Assembly: GCF_900172335.1 (NCBI RefSeq) | Contig: NZ_FWFX01000010.1 | Coordinates: forward strand, 1 to 64,000 | DNA length: 64,000 nucleotides | Reading direction: 5' to 3' | DNA from: Roseovarius albus | GTDB taxonomy: Bacteria; Pseudomonadota; Alphaproteobacteria; Rhodobacterales; Rhodobacteraceae | Shown: one piece after another, positions 63,801 through 64,000 of the stretch | How positions within the stretch are numbered: position 1 is the first letter of the stretch | Layout of the letters: every line of letters starts with the position of its first letter | Program-made: the position numbers and the translations under genes | The notes under the pieces: generated by a model | What the model was told of the DNA's origin: nothing | The model's input: only the letters and a program-made list of their open reading frames with translations | Database searches by the model: none

Positions 63801-64000
63801 TCGACGGAGGACTAGATTGGGTTGCTGATACGTCGGTCATTTCTGGGGGGCCGATTAAATACACCAACGGCACGGTGAACAGCTATGATTCTTCGGTTGA
63901 TCTAAGTTATGTGCCGACGGGTCTGTTTGATCGTCAGATATTCGATCCGCCCAACGGGGCCGAAATGTCACTGTCATTCGGTAATGGCTTGACCAATGGA
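60869..64000 (+). CDS. giant secreted beta-propeller / calcium-repeat surface protein (partial, runs off the window)
   Basis: A frame of 1044 codons, open to the last base. It starts at a GTG preceded by AGAGG (8-base spacing); the first ATG in frame is ~290 bases later. The first ~400 residues look like a sugar-dehydrogenase/NHL-type propeller (NNPTALDFSKTGSPVLFVTQ, HSINGLDIAIDPVTGHEILW, NPYDVLVTEAGEVFSWDNG). Around 570-660 there are calcium-binding Asp repeats (DTNGDGRTDAV, DNDGDGVDDF, DLDLDGRDDVV). Very acidic, Cys-poor, no N-terminal signal peptide: typical of type I secreted proteins with RTX repeats at the missing C-terminus. Function: adhesin or extracellular matrix protein, inferred. 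Confidence 0.8.
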   Translation, partial: MAFNDPSITFGATGLQGESINNPTALDFSKTGSPVLFVTQQNAKILRLEIERQVDGPDADTVSDFVVTNTTNIDVVKFDTQNYFDDGSLYGVTNRQMTGLVTSKDDDGNDVLYVSSSDWRVAVGNDINLDTNSSQIHRLVLDPDTGAVISNVAIVRGLPRSEENHSINGLDIAIDPVTGHEILWAAVGGNTNNGSPGNNFAGTVDFPYSGSIIKIDLDVVNSYDVRIDGQGDPFILDLPTLDDPSRSNIDLSTLNILNPEDAPNFTLDDNGTGTNGELMPDWAGGNNGLNAAKIVDKVLVSSGGQLQFVDNPLALHAPGYRNPYDVLVTEAGEVFSWDNGSNLGWGGQPIPFVDNTPGGTVNYVQDWTTELASNQFNETGSGPFDDQLHYAGSTSDAFGPYAGNPNPIRAAADVLRAAFNSDGSYKPASPTDPVYDQDGTTVIFANETEAQAFLSSLFILYEEQGNGNWVDITSNTGLPADFVDIVSGYYWEQPGSSIGDPSDYYDGSSLTGGTFYSPESEFFDPTEDGTLALVDASTNGLAEYTGSNFGGALQGAIVAASFNGNLYFEKPIDTNGDGRTDAVQSLGTINGFGSQPLSVITLGDDGIPGFYADNDGDGVDDFAGLIVAATYGADSINFFVPGSQSVGPGNDLDLDGRDDVVDSHVGDPTDGKGVLLNANETLTWQFELSTPTTPPGAIPPGDSIAGDIGINAVWRNGVDDQYAQETDPALYTPSIWNLGGASTFVSIDVADDGTAIGSANTQRDVLGIGFAAQNNLEGLSITSEMLNIFSYTPNTEAFKTWDGGEKFGLMVGPGDQSNFAEATIAVDTSLGSPRFGIQLIVETDDVPVTTFVEIPGIDNPTRGLEDPSLQIAMDVDLTPGAETITARARYVDDGIFTNWVSTTAVPIPSAVVEAIKGEYNNAGTSTGAVVGLVASTETGDDSFAASWDWVEVTGQDALETTGQVLFRWNAGESDVAAIDGGLDWVADTSVISGGPIKYTNGTVNSYDSSVDLSYVPTGLFDRQIFDPPNGAEMSLSFGNGLTNG

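Noticed and set aside
1..64000. CRISPR arrays, rRNA and tRNA genes
   Set aside because: No regularly spaced repeats, no rRNA-like stretches and no cloverleaf-like segment were seen by eye; tRNAs could be missed without a scan.

Overview
This window looks like chromosomal DNA from a marine alphaproteobacterium, most probably Rhodobacterales (Roseobacter group). The evidence is moderately GC-rich coding sequence, a fused TAXI-type TRAP transporter, several Rieske oxygenase alpha subunits, glcDEF, the MoxR/DUF58/DUF4159 operon, a MocR regulator and a spermidine operon of the carboxynorspermidine type. All assignments come from reading the sequence; no database search was run.

Layout. 0-1 kb: unidentified gene end, then a 5'-truncated IS3-family transposase. 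1.1-6.4 kb: a four-gene polyamine operon (arginine decarboxylase, carboxynorspermidine synthase, its decarboxylase, agmatinase) that can make spermidine from arginine. 6.6-13.6 kb: a divergent catabolic cluster around a palindromic operator, with GntR, ArgE-type deacylase and Rieske oxygenase on one side and an EutA-like racemase-fold protein, two PhyH dioxygenases and a DoeA/EutD-like hydrolase on the other. 13.9-16.9 kb: TonB/ExbB/ExbD/ExbD. 16.9-23.3 kb: D-amino-acid dehydrogenase, racemase-fold protein, TAXI-TRAP transporter and LysR. 23.3-28.1 kb: GntR, family-5 binding protein, Rieske oxygenase and a divergent VanA-like oxygenase. 28.2-31.9 kb: Hsp20 behind a probable ROSE RNA thermometer, then a MocR regulator divergent from a URO-D-fold enzyme. 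31.9-37.9 kb: two trypsin-like proteases and glcDEF with an inserted membrane protein gene. 38-45.7 kb: MoxR/DUF58/DUF4159/VWA operon. 46-48 kb: a third Glu-type Rieske oxygenase divergent from hydroxypyruvate isomerase.

From 48 kb the DNA becomes more AT-rich and accessory. A twice-frameshifted pseudogene is followed by the most unusual locus, 49.5-55 kb. Two small paralogous peptides have nearly identical promoters and Tat-like leaders, unrelated middle regions (Gly/Asn-rich versus Lys/Tyr repeats) and a shared C-terminal N-G-N-x-W. After them come a fused PqqD-like/HprK-like kinase, a nucleotidyltransferase-fold protein and an ABC exporter. This resembles a RiPP-type or HPr-rel-A peptide-modification system without cyclase or radical-SAM genes. 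It is followed by glycan genes (epimerase, glycosyltransferase, UDP-glucose dehydrogenase, sulfotransferase) and a GTG-started giant beta-propeller/calcium-repeat surface protein that runs off the window end.
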